Notes: generated by a model not told the origin, from the letters alone. 52,970 bases of DNA from Pelagicoccus sp. SDUM812002 (GCF_031127835.1 NZ_JARXHX010000025.1:1-52970); one strand, 5' to 3'; shown: positions 41,837 to 51,750, numbered from the stretch's first letter. Made by a program: numbers and translations.

Positions 41837-44122
41837 ATGGCCGACTCCCTCATCAAAAAGAACAAGCACGGATACGGATATGGATACGGGCAAGGATACG
41901 GGTACGGCGAACGCGTGCCCCTGCTGCCCTCCGGTAAACGCAACCTACGCATCGCGTTGATCATCTTGTTCATCGGTCTCGGTTGGTTGGGCTACCGCTT
42001 CCTGATCTGGCACGAGGCGCGTCAATTGACCGCTTCCGCTATATCATGGGAGCGAGCCGAGGTAGAGGATGCCTGGGAACACCTCGAGTCGGTCAGCCTG
42101 TGGGCGGTTGATATCGAACGCTTCAAAAACATACGGCTTACCCTTCTGTTGGAGCGAGATCCTGTAGCAGCCTTCACCTATGCCCAGCGCGCCATCGCCA
42201 ATGAGGAGGGGCTGGAATACAAGCGGCCGGAGTTTGCTTGGAATGCTTTGCTTCTCGCTGCCATCCGCTCTCAAAATTGGACAGGACTGGAGCAGAGCCT
42301 TCAGGAGGTGGAAAACCGGCAAACCTTGCCAAAGGATTCCCCTGAAGTGCTGACCGCTCAAGCCTGGCTCGAACTGAGTAAAGGAGAATCTGTGAAAGCC
42401 TGGGAGACGCTGCAAGACGCTCTGGAACGCAATCCCTACGATACAGAAGCACGACTTTTACGATCTGAACTACAGACACGAAGCGGGGATCGAGGGGATC
42501 GGAACCAAGCTCTGGTTAGCTTACGCGAAATAATTGGGCAGAACAGTTCCGACTCAATTAGAGCCAGCATGCTCCTACTCAGCAGTGGGCTCCTGCCAAC
42601 GGTAGAGGCGGACTGGAAGACCGAGATCGAGCACCTAGCAGCCAATCCGTATTTGGAAACCCACTACCTTTTCGCTCGCCCCGCCGCTCTCCGCATTTCC
42701 CTTTCCCACATTCGCGGACGCAGCCCAGAGCTGAGCTATCGTTTTGCCAAGCAGTTGAGCAACCTCGAAGTTGCCAGTGCGGAGGAAGTCGCGGAGTACG
42801 CTTTTAACGCCCAAGAACTTGGGGAACTCGCAGAGGCTGAAGAGGCCATCGCCACCTATCGAAGCAAGAGCGAGGAGCAGCCTCTGGGCCTTTGGCTGGA
42901 CACGCGTCAAGCTTGGTTCAACGAGAACCTCGAGGTCACCCTGCAAGGCTGTCGCGATGGCCTGCGCACAGCTCAGGCAACGCGCTTCCTTCCTCTACTC
43001 GCAGCCTTCGCGCAGGATCAGGACTTGGCTATCTCTGACACCTACAAAAGGGATGCACTCTCATTGATTATTGAATACAACAACCTAACCATCCACCAGT
43101 GGGACTTCGCCGCTCGAGCTCTCTGGCCTTTGCAAGAAGATATGCAAGTGTTACTCACTAAACAGGCACTCTCTTGGTCAGTGGATCGGCCCTTACTGGC
43201 CTCACGTTTCCTTATCGACCATAACCGACCGCAAGAAGCCCTCACTGCACTGGAACGGCTACCCACGCCGCAGCCAAGCGAGGCGATCGAGCTCCGATTC
43301 CGAGCCCTAGTGCTTCAGGGCTCTTACTCGGAAGCTCGAACCTTGCTTCAAGATTCCACCGACGTCACCCCCTTCACCCGGCGGAGCGGCGAACTCATGC
43401 TGGCCCTGTTAGTGGGGAACGAAAGCGAGATCAAAGGCTCGTGGGACCAAGCGTGGGGATTGGCCGAGAAACTTCGAAGCCCAGCGGCTTTCACAGCTTT
43501 GGGCGACCTTTGTTTCGAGTACGATCGCCTCGGGTTGGCACTCAGAGCCTACAAAAAGGCCAAATCATTGGCTCCTGCCCTGACCGTGTCCCCCGACTCG
43601 CTCAGGCGCTTCGCTCAACTGCTGTTGGTTGAAAAACAGACCGGCGAGGCCTTGGACCTCATCGCCCAAGCTCTCTTCGCAGAACCTGCTTCCGTCGAAC
43701 TGCAACGTCAATGGGCCTACTACAGCATATTACTCAATAACGATCTTCTCCCAGCTAAGGACAAAGCGCGTGCCCTTTTCGACCGCCGCAGCGAAGAAGC
43801 GGATATCGCCGTGACTATGGCTTTCGCCTACTTGCGAACCGGACAGAAAGCGCGTGCCTTAGCGCTGCTGGAGCAAGGCGGTGGAACCCGCGTCAAGAGC
43901 AATGCAAACCGGGCGATACTCTACGCGGCCCTAGTCGCCAACGGCGAAAACGAGCGGGCAGAAATTCTGAGAGAGAATATCGACCTCGCCGCCCTGTTGC
44001 CCGAAGAGGTTGCCCTTATCGAGGAATATCAACCCGTGCTCATCGAAGAAATCGAACTCCCAGAATTTGCAGAGGACGCACGACTGATCGACCTGCAAAA
44101 TGCCAAAGAGGCAAAGAGGTAA
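41837..44122 (+). CDS. Membrane-anchored TPR protein A1 with Gly-Tyr-rich cytoplasmic tail
   Basis: A 761-residue protein with no close characterised relative that I recognise. Its N-terminal ~35 residues are cytoplasmic and contain HGYGYGYGQGYGYG (five Tyr), then one membrane segment (about 38-56), then a long periplasmic helical-repeat region of TPR type (for example DSPEVLTAQAWLELSKGE, ALRAYKKAKSLAPAL, GEALDLIAQALFAEPAS). The C-terminus carries LLPEEVALIEEYQPVLIEE. Residues around the membrane and the LPEEV ending recur in TPR protein A2 (47553-49805), so the two are paralogs. The Gly-Tyr run resembles the kinase's phosphorylated tail. It likely serves as a scaffold in the envelope; function is not proven. 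Confidence 0.8.
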   Translation: MADSLIKKNKHGYGYGYGQGYGYGERVPLLPSGKRNLRIALIILFIGLGWLGYRFLIWHEARQLTASAISWERAEVEDAWEHLESVSLWAVDIERFKNIRLTLLLERDPVAAFTYAQRAIANEEGLEYKRPEFAWNALLLAAIRSQNWTGLEQSLQEVENRQTLPKDSPEVLTAQAWLELSKGESVKAWETLQDALERNPYDTEARLLRSELQTRSGDRGDRNQALVSLREIIGQNSSDSIRASMLLLSSGLLPTVEADWKTEIEHLAANPYLETHYLFARPAALRISLSHIRGRSPELSYRFAKQLSNLEVASAEEVAEYAFNAQELGELAEAEEAIATYRSKSEEQPLGLWLDTRQAWFNENLEVTLQGCRDGLRTAQATRFLPLLAAFAQDQDLAISDTYKRDALSLIIEYNNLTIHQWDFAARALWPLQEDMQVLLTKQALSWSVDRPLLASRFLIDHNRPQEALTALERLPTPQPSEAIELRFRALVLQGSYSEARTLLQDSTDVTPFTRRSGELMLALLVGNESEIKGSWDQAWGLAEKLRSPAAFTALGDLCFEYDRLGLALRAYKKAKSLAPALTVSPDSLRRFAQLLLVEKQTGEALDLIAQALFAEPASVELQRQWAYYSILLNNDLLPAKDKARALFDRRSEEADIAVTMAFAYLRTGQKARALALLEQGGGTRVKSNANRAILYAALVANGENERAEILRENIDLAALLPEEVALIEEYQPVLIEEIELPEFAEDARLIDLQNAKEAKR

Positions 44123-44241
44123 ACGTGATGTCGTTCACGAATCGCTAGTCTACCACTATGACCGTAATTCACAGGCATGATATATTAACAGCAGCTGGCA
44201 GGCAAGCTACGCTCGGCAAGGAGTGGCTCTTCGTTTGATCA

Positions 44242-45816
44242 ATGAATAAGGGTCTGATAGGTAATGCGATCACTCTCTTGGCCATGGCCGTGGCTTGGGG
44301 ACAGCTGTTGTGGTTTCTCCACTACAATTGGTCCTCCGAATCCTCCTACAACTACGGTTGGGTCGTGCCTCCCCTCGCTCTATTGCTGTTGGTCCCTAGG
44401 CTTCGAGAAGCGAGTGAACGCCCTAAGGCCCCTAATACGTCTCTGGGACTGAATTGGAGCTTCATCGCTATCGGTCTGCTGGAGTTCGTATTTTCGCGCG
44501 TGCTGATCGAAGTGAACCCCTTCTGGCGACTTCCGCTTTGGTCGGGGGCCTGCTCCCTCATTTTTGCTACTTGGGCTTGGATTCGCTTGCGGTGGGGACT
44601 TGCCGCAGGGCGGGCCTCCATCTTCCCGCTCTGCTTCAGCCTCACCATGGTGCCTTGGCCAAGTATGGTAGAAAAGCATATCATAAACGCTCTCACCGAA
44701 CTCGTGACTCGCGTATCCGTAGAAGCATTACAAATCATCGGTCACCCAGCTGAACGCATGGGCAACATCATCCAAATGGGCAGCGTTACGGTAGGAGTCG
44801 AAGAAGCCTGTAGCGGTATCAAATCACTGCAGGCCTTGAGCATGATCGCCCTCTTCGTCGGAGCCTACTGGGGACTAAAGGTCTCTGGACGCTCTCTGCT
44901 CCTTTTGGCAGCCATCTGCCTGACGCTGCTCTTCAATCTAGGGCGTTCAATCACCTTGTCTTTGCTGGTGGTAAACGGAGGACAGGAGGTATTCGACCAG
45001 TGGCACGACACCGTCGGTTATATCGCTCTCGGACTCGGATTGATCTGCCTCTTCTATCTCGGCTCCAAGTTGCCGGTGGCCGAAAACCCCGCACCCAGCG
45101 AGCCAAAGGGTTCCCCTCGAAACTGGAATTCGCTGGCTCGCGGGCCGGCGAGCCTTGCTCTCGTCTTCGCATTGGTGCCGTTTTTTGTAAGCGAGCTTTG
45201 GTATCGTGACCTAGCCGAGCTCGAGGATTCAAAGCGTATCGATTGGACGGTGGACCTCTACGGAGTCGCCACTCCAAATCTGCAGACTGAAACCCTACCG
45301 ATCCATCCTCGGATTGAAGATATACTTGGCTTCGACTACGGACATCATCTCTCCATAAAAGAGGTAGAACAAGAGCGACCGGCGGAACTCTGGTACTACG
45401 GCTTCACGGGTGAGTCTAAGAGCAAGAGCCTGATGGCGTACGGCCATTCCCCCACTATTTGCATGACTGCATCTGGAGCTCTGATGCAAAGCAGGCTCGA
45501 ACCGCTTCGGGTCGACCTCGGAGCTCTGGAAATCCCCTTCCAACACTACTCCTTTCGTTTACCCAACGGACAGATGAGCCAGGTTTTCTGGTGCCTCTGG
45601 GATGATCTGCACCGTGGCGAAACTGAGAGCGTGGATGGGGCAAGTAGGCTCGCTCAATTTAAGTCAGTCTTCAGCCGCCAGCGCAGCTTGCAGCGAAAGG
45701 TCGCTCTTCTCGGAGTGCCCGTGAACGATCCCGAGCAAGGCCGCCTCATCGCTACAAAGCTAGTAAGAGACCTTTTCCTCCTAAAACAAGGCGACAAGAC
45801 TTTTCGCTACAAATAA
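44242..45816 (+). CDS. Exosortase with fused EpsI-like C-terminal domain
   Basis: A 524-residue polytopic transpeptidase-like enzyme that recognises PEP-CTERM tails at the inner membrane. The N-terminal part has about eight membrane segments with YNYGWVVPPLALLLL replacing the usual Y-x-H-G start. The catalytic triad is visible: Cys190 in EEACSGIKSL, Arg235 in NLGRS and His255 in QWHDT. The C-terminal ~220 residues form an EpsI-like periplasmic domain with HSPTICMTASG (H-S-P-x-x-C pattern). The gene lies between TPR proteins A1 and B1, with a 119 bp gap upstream. A PEP-CTERM protein is encoded at 51751-52362. The fusion occurs in some exosortase families; the exact subclass was not assigned. 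Confidence 0.93.
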   Translation: MNKGLIGNAITLLAMAVAWGQLLWFLHYNWSSESSYNYGWVVPPLALLLLVPRLREASERPKAPNTSLGLNWSFIAIGLLEFVFSRVLIEVNPFWRLPLWSGACSLIFATWAWIRLRWGLAAGRASIFPLCFSLTMVPWPSMVEKHIINALTELVTRVSVEALQIIGHPAERMGNIIQMGSVTVGVEEACSGIKSLQALSMIALFVGAYWGLKVSGRSLLLLAAICLTLLFNLGRSITLSLLVVNGGQEVFDQWHDTVGYIALGLGLICLFYLGSKLPVAENPAPSEPKGSPRNWNSLARGPASLALVFALVPFFVSELWYRDLAELEDSKRIDWTVDLYGVATPNLQTETLPIHPRIEDILGFDYGHHLSIKEVEQERPAELWYYGFTGESKSKSLMAYGHSPTICMTASGALMQSRLEPLRVDLGALEIPFQHYSFRLPNGQMSQVFWCLWDDLHRGETESVDGASRLAQFKSVFSRQRSLQRKVALLGVPVNDPEQGRLIATKLVRDLFLLKQGDKTFRYK

Positions 45817-45870
45817 GCCCCCAGCACTCCCCGCTCAATAATCCGGTACTTAGCGCCCACTCTTTCTTCC

Positions 45871-47523
45871 ATGAACCAACTACGCGATCGTTTCATCAAT
45901 TTCTTGAACTCACGACCCTACCTGGTCGCAACGCTCGCTTGCCTCATAACCTCGCTGATGATTTTCGCTCAGCCAGGCTACCGAATCTTCAAGAAATTCC
46001 GCTCCGAGGCCTTGCTTCAGGAGTCGATACAACTGGTTGAGGAGGAATCTTACGTGCAGGCCTTCTATAAGGCGCGAACCGCCATCCTGTTGAATGGCAG
46101 CAACATCGACGCCGCTCGTCACTTGGCCGACCTCGCCCTTAAGTTCAACCACTCGCAAGCCCATCGCCTTTGGGAGACCGTGATCAATAACGAGGAGGCG
46201 GAGGCCTCCGATTGGGCCTTCGCTGTCGATGCAGCGTTTCAAAAAGGAGACTATCCAATCGCCTTCGGCTACCTGCTGCGCTGGGAAAACGAGGGCGTCG
46301 ACGACCCTTCCAGCTTCGCCCTTAGGCAAGCGCAGGCCTATGCCTTGGCTGGCGACTTGGACATAGCCCGTGATCTCGCAAATCAAGCAATTGACAAATA
46401 CCCGGATGACCAAGGTATCCACCAGCTACATCTCTATCTCGCCAACTTGCTCTCCAATGAAGAACAACGGGATGCTCTCGCCCAAAGCCTGATCCGCCCC
46501 GCGAACGCCTCCTTCGACGATCTCCGGTGGGTCGCCACCAACAACCTTATCAATTCAGAAAGGCGAATCGCCGCCATCCAAAAGATCCTGTCAGGCGCCG
46601 ATCTGTCGCTAGCACAACGGCTCAGCTTCATTAACCTTGGAGCGAAGCTTGGTTGGATAGAAGCCAATGACCGCATCAACCAGATACAGGTCAGTATCGA
46701 CCTTTCCGATACAGAGCAGTTAGCTAGCTTTACCAGCGCCCTGTGCTTGCTCGGTCGTTACGCGGACGTCCTAGAACTCATCGAAGAGGAGACAGCAGGA
46801 GAGCACCGCATCCTGATGCGAAACTTGCTACTGGCTCAAGTGCGCGAAGGAGGTGTCGAGACCGCCCTCGACATCACTTCGCAACACCGCGGCAAACGAC
46901 TAACAACCCTCGCCGAGGAAACCCTATTACGCGCGCTCGCCTTTCAGGAGAGCGGAAATCAAGGACTGTACCAAAACAACCTAGACCAAGCCATCAGCTC
47001 CGCAAATTTCGAGGACCTATCCTTTCTCGAATACCAGTTTCAGCAGTTGGGCGAAGTGGGAGCTCTCCTGGACCTCTACGAGCGCGTCAGCCAGCATCCT
47101 ACCTTTGGCACGCAGGCACGCAGCTTCTGGTTGAACCTGGCCATCGCGGTGCAATCCGAATCTGAAATTGCCTACGCGATCAACCACGATCCGGAGTGGG
47201 TAGAACAACTACTGGATCCACAACAGAAAGCCAATGCGATCTACTACAGTTTGCTCTATGCAACCGATCCTAACAAAGCCCGCTACCAAGCCGAAAAACT
47301 AGCCGCCACTTTTCGCGGCAATCCTGACTTCCAGCTCCTAGTTGCATTAGCCTACCATCGCCAAGGCATGCCTCAAGTCGCCCAACAGTTCATCGCAAAC
47401 CTCGACGTCCCCTTCGAAAACCTAGGGCCGCGGAGCCGTTTTATCGCAGCAGCGCTGACAAAAGTGCCACTCGAGCTCCCCACCGAGAGCCTGTTACCCG
47501 CTGAAAAAGGGATGCTTCAATAG
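45871..47523 (+). CDS. Membrane-anchored TPR protein B1
   Basis: A 550-residue protein with a short cytoplasmic N-terminus (MNQLRDRFINFLNSR), one membrane segment (about 16-34), then the juxtamembrane PGYRIFKKFRSE and a periplasmic region of helical TPR-like repeats (ESYVQAFYKARTAILLNGS, AQAYALAGDLDIARDLANQAI). It is a paralog of B2 (49810-51453): both have (Q/K)P-x-YR-x-FK followed by (V/I)EEE(S/A)Y, then ARTAILL/AQAAVML and a shared TLAEETLLRALA/TVAEETLLRALA stretch. It begins 54 bp after the exosortase gene and ends 29 bp before A2, so all are probably one operon. No enzyme signature is seen. Confidence 0.82.
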   Translation: MNQLRDRFINFLNSRPYLVATLACLITSLMIFAQPGYRIFKKFRSEALLQESIQLVEEESYVQAFYKARTAILLNGSNIDAARHLADLALKFNHSQAHRLWETVINNEEAEASDWAFAVDAAFQKGDYPIAFGYLLRWENEGVDDPSSFALRQAQAYALAGDLDIARDLANQAIDKYPDDQGIHQLHLYLANLLSNEEQRDALAQSLIRPANASFDDLRWVATNNLINSERRIAAIQKILSGADLSLAQRLSFINLGAKLGWIEANDRINQIQVSIDLSDTEQLASFTSALCLLGRYADVLELIEEETAGEHRILMRNLLLAQVREGGVETALDITSQHRGKRLTTLAEETLLRALAFQESGNQGLYQNNLDQAISSANFEDLSFLEYQFQQLGEVGALLDLYERVSQHPTFGTQARSFWLNLAIAVQSESEIAYAINHDPEWVEQLLDPQQKANAIYYSLLYATDPNKARYQAEKLAATFRGNPDFQLLVALAYHRQGMPQVAQQFIANLDVPFENLGPRSRFIAAALTKVPLELPTESLLPAEKGMLQ

Positions 47524-47552
47524 GGATTGAGCGAGACTTAAGCTCCGGATCG

Positions 47553-49805
47553 ATGAAAAGAAAAGAAAACACTTTCGACTACTACGAGCTGTCACAAGAG
47601 CTCAACCGGAAAGGTTGGCGCAATTTCAGTATCCTAATTTTGGCGACACTGACAGCAACCGGCTGGGTTTCATGGAAAGTTTTCCTGTGGCAAAATCACC
47701 GCAAACTCGAGGCTGCCCAGATCGCTTGGGCTGAACAAAAGGTGGAGGAGTCGAGGACCTTCCTCCGTGAGGTGAACCGCCAAGCGGCGAAACGAACCCG
47801 ATACGACGACCAGCAATTGAAGATCCTCTCCCTGACAAGCCCGGAGGCAGCCCTTGCTTACATCCAAAGCGTTAGGGAAGAAGGTACTGTAGAACCGCTC
47901 TACCAAGATCGACTCGCCCGGATCGGACTGGACGCTGCAATCGCAAGCGGCGATCCAACGCAAATCGAACAGCAGCTGCAGATTGTCGAAAATTCGGGTC
48001 TCGTGAGCGAGGATGACCCTGACCTTAATTGCGCCCGGGCATGGCTTGCTCTGGCTGAGAGCGATACCGAAAACCTTCTCAAGTATATCCAAACGACACT
48101 GCGTCAGCACCCGCTGCACACCGGAGCCTTGATGCTGCGCTCCCAGATCCAGGCAACTAGCACGGACCCCATGGAGCGTATCCAAGCCCTTAGTACTTTG
48201 AGAATCTTGGGACAAGCCAAAGAAGCCTACGCCGTCCCTGCAAACGCCCTCCTGATCGGATCCGAACTTTGCCCTATCGGTTCGGAAGATTTCGCAGCGG
48301 CGAAACAGAGACTACAGCAAAGCCCATACTTCGATTTTCACTACAGGCTCAAAGATCCTGCACTCCTGCGTAGCTTGATTGTTCGCCTAGGCGAACTCGA
48401 TTCCGCCTTGAGTCTAAGACTATCGGAGAAGTTATTGCTGCTTCCGGAGGCTAACGACATGGACCGACTCAAACACTGCTACTTCGCCCAGAAGACTGGA
48501 GCCACTGAAGATGCCCGCGACCTGCTCGATAGCATATCACCGGATGGCGCACAGTCTGACCAGTTTGCATGGATCCGAGCCCGCCAGCTCGCAGCTGAGG
48601 GCAGGTCCAAAGAGGCAATGGCAGCAGGTATCGAAGGATTAAACACGGTCGTGAAGCGAGAATTCGCGGGATTCCTACAGGATTTCACCCCCTCCCTCGA
48701 TTCCAAGTCGAAAGCTCAAGTCCAAGAGCAGATTCTTCAAACCCCCGACCTCCCCTTGGCTGCCTACCTGACAGCCGTAGAAACCCTTTGGGACGAGCAG
48801 CTGCAGCCAAAGCAGGATATCATCAACTATTGCCTAGAAAAAGCTTCAACAGACCCCTTGGCTATCGCCGGCTTCTTCTCCCGGAAAGGACATCCGGAGC
48901 TCGTAATCCAGTCCCTAGCATCCAAATCTGAAGCCACTGCAAGCCAGATGGGGTTCTCTCTCTACTTCGACGCCCTCCTCCGTACGCAGCAGTGGACGGA
49001 AGCCCGAGATCTCATCAATGCGGCTAATACTCTCGGTCCCTACGACTTGGCCGTGGCTCAATTGCTTCTGGCACTCTCGCAGGATGAGACGGAGGAAATA
49101 GAGACGACATGGCAGCTTGCGCAGGAGCGAGCTTCGCTCAAGGACTCTCCGTATCCAGACCTCGTCAAACTAGCAGATATCGCCTACCGCTACGAACGGA
49201 ACGAGTGGGCTGGACAACTCTATCGTGACCTTTACCGAAAACGCCAACTGGAAGCGTTCAGGCTAAATTCCTTGTTGAGTTTCTACCAGATCGAGCGGAA
49301 GGCTGGAAATACTCAAGTCTGCTTAGACCTCCTGCACGCGGCTCTAGCCCTCGCCCCGAACGTAAACGAGCTGAAACGGGAGGCGGCCTATTTAGGACTG
49401 TTGCTCGGACAAGACACCCTCACCGCAAAGGATTCTCTTAGGAAATTGGTTACTCAACGGGACGAGGATCCAGCAACTCGCTATTATCTAGCTCTCGCTC
49501 TCGTAAAGACAGGCAGAAGCAAGCAGGCCCTCGAGCTGGTAGGACCGAATCAACCCGATACCGCAACTGACAACGCTTCGATACAGGTAATCCGCTACGT
49601 CGTCCTGAACCACAACGAAAGGTACGAGGAATCGGCCAACCTTGCCGAGACGATTGATCAAACTCAACTGTTGCCTGAGGAGGTCGTTCTCCTCAGCCAA
49701 CACCGCCCCGTCCGTATCGAGCATATTGTAATACCGGATACGGAAGAAGGAGCCCCACGATTGAGTAACCCAACCAGGGTGACTATGAAAGAGGAAGGAA
49801 CCTAG
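47553..49805 (+). CDS. Membrane-anchored TPR protein A2 (paralog of A1)
   Basis: A 750-residue protein with a cytoplasmic start MKRKENTFDYYELSQELNRK, one membrane segment (about 24-46), and a periplasmic helical-repeat region. Compared with A1 it shares RN near the membrane, FLW, a Q-I-A/A-I-S-W-(A/E) strip, the W-L-A/E-L-(A/S)-(E/K) helix, the ALALAPN-type repeat near the end, and the closing QLLPEEVVLLSQHRPVRIE matched to LLPEEVALIEEYQPVLIE. It has no Gly-Tyr run, although the tail has Tyr10 and Tyr11 close to the start. It is separated by only 29 bp from B1 and 4 bp from B2, suggesting a stoichiometric A-B pair. Function unknown. Confidence 0.8.
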   Translation: MKRKENTFDYYELSQELNRKGWRNFSILILATLTATGWVSWKVFLWQNHRKLEAAQIAWAEQKVEESRTFLREVNRQAAKRTRYDDQQLKILSLTSPEAALAYIQSVREEGTVEPLYQDRLARIGLDAAIASGDPTQIEQQLQIVENSGLVSEDDPDLNCARAWLALAESDTENLLKYIQTTLRQHPLHTGALMLRSQIQATSTDPMERIQALSTLRILGQAKEAYAVPANALLIGSELCPIGSEDFAAAKQRLQQSPYFDFHYRLKDPALLRSLIVRLGELDSALSLRLSEKLLLLPEANDMDRLKHCYFAQKTGATEDARDLLDSISPDGAQSDQFAWIRARQLAAEGRSKEAMAAGIEGLNTVVKREFAGFLQDFTPSLDSKSKAQVQEQILQTPDLPLAAYLTAVETLWDEQLQPKQDIINYCLEKASTDPLAIAGFFSRKGHPELVIQSLASKSEATASQMGFSLYFDALLRTQQWTEARDLINAANTLGPYDLAVAQLLLALSQDETEEIETTWQLAQERASLKDSPYPDLVKLADIAYRYERNEWAGQLYRDLYRKRQLEAFRLNSLLSFYQIERKAGNTQVCLDLLHAALALAPNVNELKREAAYLGLLLGQDTLTAKDSLRKLVTQRDEDPATRYYLALALVKTGRSKQALELVGPNQPDTATDNASIQVIRYVVLNHNERYEESANLAETIDQTQLLPEEVVLLSQHRPVRIEHIVIPDTEEGAPRLSNPTRVTMKEEGT

Positions 49806-49809
49806 GACG

Positions 49810-51453
49810 ATGAAAGAGCAATTCGTATACTTCCTCAACAAGCGCAGCTTTTGGGTGGGAGCGCTTTCCCTGTCAATTCTGACGGTCGGCTTCGCCCTAA
49901 AACCTGCCTACCGGTCCTTTAAAGTTTGGAGAGCTCAAAACATTTTCTCCGACTCAAAGGAACTGATCGAGGAAGAGGCTTACCTTCGCGGTTTCGAGCG
50001 AGCCCAAGCGGCCGTCATGCTCAATCCCCGAAACGTGGAGGCACTACGCCACCTTGCCACGCTGTCCGTCGACTTCGGACATCCCCTAGCCTACCGCTAC
50101 TGTGATCTCGTGCTTAAGTCCGAGGAGGCAAACGAAGAGGATTGGGCCCGCTCCGTGGATGCGGCTTTTCAGGCTGGCGAAACGAAACAAGTCTTTGAAA
50201 ACCTTACCGCATGGAAATACAAGGAAGGCTCTCAGTCCGCTGCCTTCGCCCTGCGAGAGGCAAAGGCGTTCCTGTCGCTAAGCGACTATTCCGTCGCCTT
50301 AGCCATACTTGAAGAAGCCCGCGCGGCGCACCCTACCTCCGTAGATGTACGAGATCTCACTCTCGCTGTCTTGAGTTTTGTTGGTTCTTCGTCTGCTCTG
50401 CAAGCTGCAGCGGAGGAGATTCTAGCTCGAGCAACGCCTATCGATCGCAAAGAACTGGAATGGGTCAGCCAACAAAAGAGGCTTCCTCATGCGCCTCGGC
50501 TACGAGCTCTCGAACATCTCCTTTCCGGATCCGAGCTCACCCTGGCCGACCAGACTCGTTTCTTGTTGGACGCCTACCGGCTAGGTGCAAATAACGCCGC
50601 GGAGCGTATCCAATCCCTGATGACGCAGGTCAAAAGAGCGGATAGCGAAACCCTCGCAACCTACACAACTGCCCTCTGCGAAATCGGCTCCTACGAGTCG
50701 GTCTTGGAACTTATCCCTGAAACGAGCGAAGATCGAATCCTGCAACGCAACCGCCTCTTCGCCGCGATCGAGACCGAGCAATTGGATGAGGCTTTCGCCT
50801 ATAGTGCCTTGGACCGCTCCCAGCGTCTCACTACCGTAGCAGAAGAAACCTTGCTTCGAGCTTTGGCCTACCTGAAATCCGGCGAAACCTTACAGCATAA
50901 GAACAGCCTCGCCCAGGCTATCGATGCTGCAGAAGTGGCCGACTTGCCCTTCCTGTCGCTACAGTTCCAGAAACTTGGATACACCGATACGCTGCTGAAG
51001 CTCTACGAGCGTTTTTCAACAAAGTCGGATTTTGGATACAGGCTCCTCCCAGCCTGGCTCAAGCTTTCTCTCGCCCATCGGGAGGAAGCATCCCTCCAGC
51101 GTTGCATCAAGAGCCTCTCTTTCAAAAATCTCGCGATCTACCCACCTCAGGATCGGTCTGCCTTTACCTACTATTGTTTGGTTTTCGACCTGCACCGGCA
51201 AGAGGCGATCCGCGAAGCAGAAACCTTGGCATCACGCTTTCCCCAAGAAAAGAGCTTTCAGTCCCTTTTAGCCTTGGCTCAGTGGCGAAAAGGTGAACTC
51301 CAAACAGCCCGAGCTTTGCTGAAAAAGCTGACCGGCCCATCAGATTCCAGTACCGAGGATTTAGTTCAGGCGCTGATCCTTGGCTCAGATCTACCCCAAC
51401 AAGACAGGGATACATACTTCGAGGCCGAACTCGCACTCCTGCAAAGTAGATAA
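49810..51453 (+). CDS. Membrane-anchored TPR protein B2 (paralog of B1)
   Basis: A 547-residue protein: a short positively charged cytoplasmic start (MKEQFVYFLNKRSF), one membrane segment (about 13-30), KPAYRSFKVWR, and a periplasmic region of helical repeats rich in Ala, Leu and Glu (YLRGFERAQAAVMLNPRNVEALRHLATLS, then ALREAKAFLSLSDYSVALAILEEA). Length, membrane anchor and repeat order match B1 throughout. It starts 4 bp after the A2 stop codon, the tightest spacing in this operon, and is its last gene; the next gene is convergent. The role is presumably the same as B1 with a different partner or polymer, which is inference. Confidence 0.82.
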   Translation: MKEQFVYFLNKRSFWVGALSLSILTVGFALKPAYRSFKVWRAQNIFSDSKELIEEEAYLRGFERAQAAVMLNPRNVEALRHLATLSVDFGHPLAYRYCDLVLKSEEANEEDWARSVDAAFQAGETKQVFENLTAWKYKEGSQSAAFALREAKAFLSLSDYSVALAILEEARAAHPTSVDVRDLTLAVLSFVGSSSALQAAAEEILARATPIDRKELEWVSQQKRLPHAPRLRALEHLLSGSELTLADQTRFLLDAYRLGANNAAERIQSLMTQVKRADSETLATYTTALCEIGSYESVLELIPETSEDRILQRNRLFAAIETEQLDEAFAYSALDRSQRLTTVAEETLLRALAYLKSGETLQHKNSLAQAIDAAEVADLPFLSLQFQKLGYTDTLLKLYERFSTKSDFGYRLLPAWLKLSLAHREEASLQRCIKSLSFKNLAIYPPQDRSAFTYYCLVFDLHRQEAIREAETLASRFPQEKSFQSLLALAQWRKGELQTARALLKKLTGPSDSSTEDLVQALILGSDLPQQDRDTYFEAELALLQSR

Positions 51454-51694
51454 ATCGGTTGCTTCAGGAGTGAGCTAATATTTTTCCACCCAGCGGACCT
51501 AGACACCGACAATTACAATTCCGATCAATCAATCTGAGCATCCGGGCTCTGTAAACACCTCGTAGCGAAGCAAGACCTGAGGAGCGAAGTGCTTAGGTTG
51601 GAAGCCTTTGGGCCAATTTGTGGCCGAGAAAAATGTGGCTCGGAACTTAGAACCTAGTCCGCAGGACCCAACTAGATCCCCATCCCTCTCGGTA

Positions 51695-51724
51695 CAAAAA
51701 ACACGCGCTCCCAGGAACGCGTGT
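51695..51724 (-). terminator. Rho-independent terminator of the PEP-CTERM gene
   Basis: On the minus strand, ACACGCG and CGCGTGT (51701-51707 and 51718-51724) form a perfect 7 bp stem with a 10-base loop, followed at once by a run of six T. It lies 27 bp after the stop codon at 51751, a strong intrinsic terminator. Confidence 0.88.
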
Positions 51725-51750
51725 CTTAATCAAAGAGAGGAAAGAACCAA

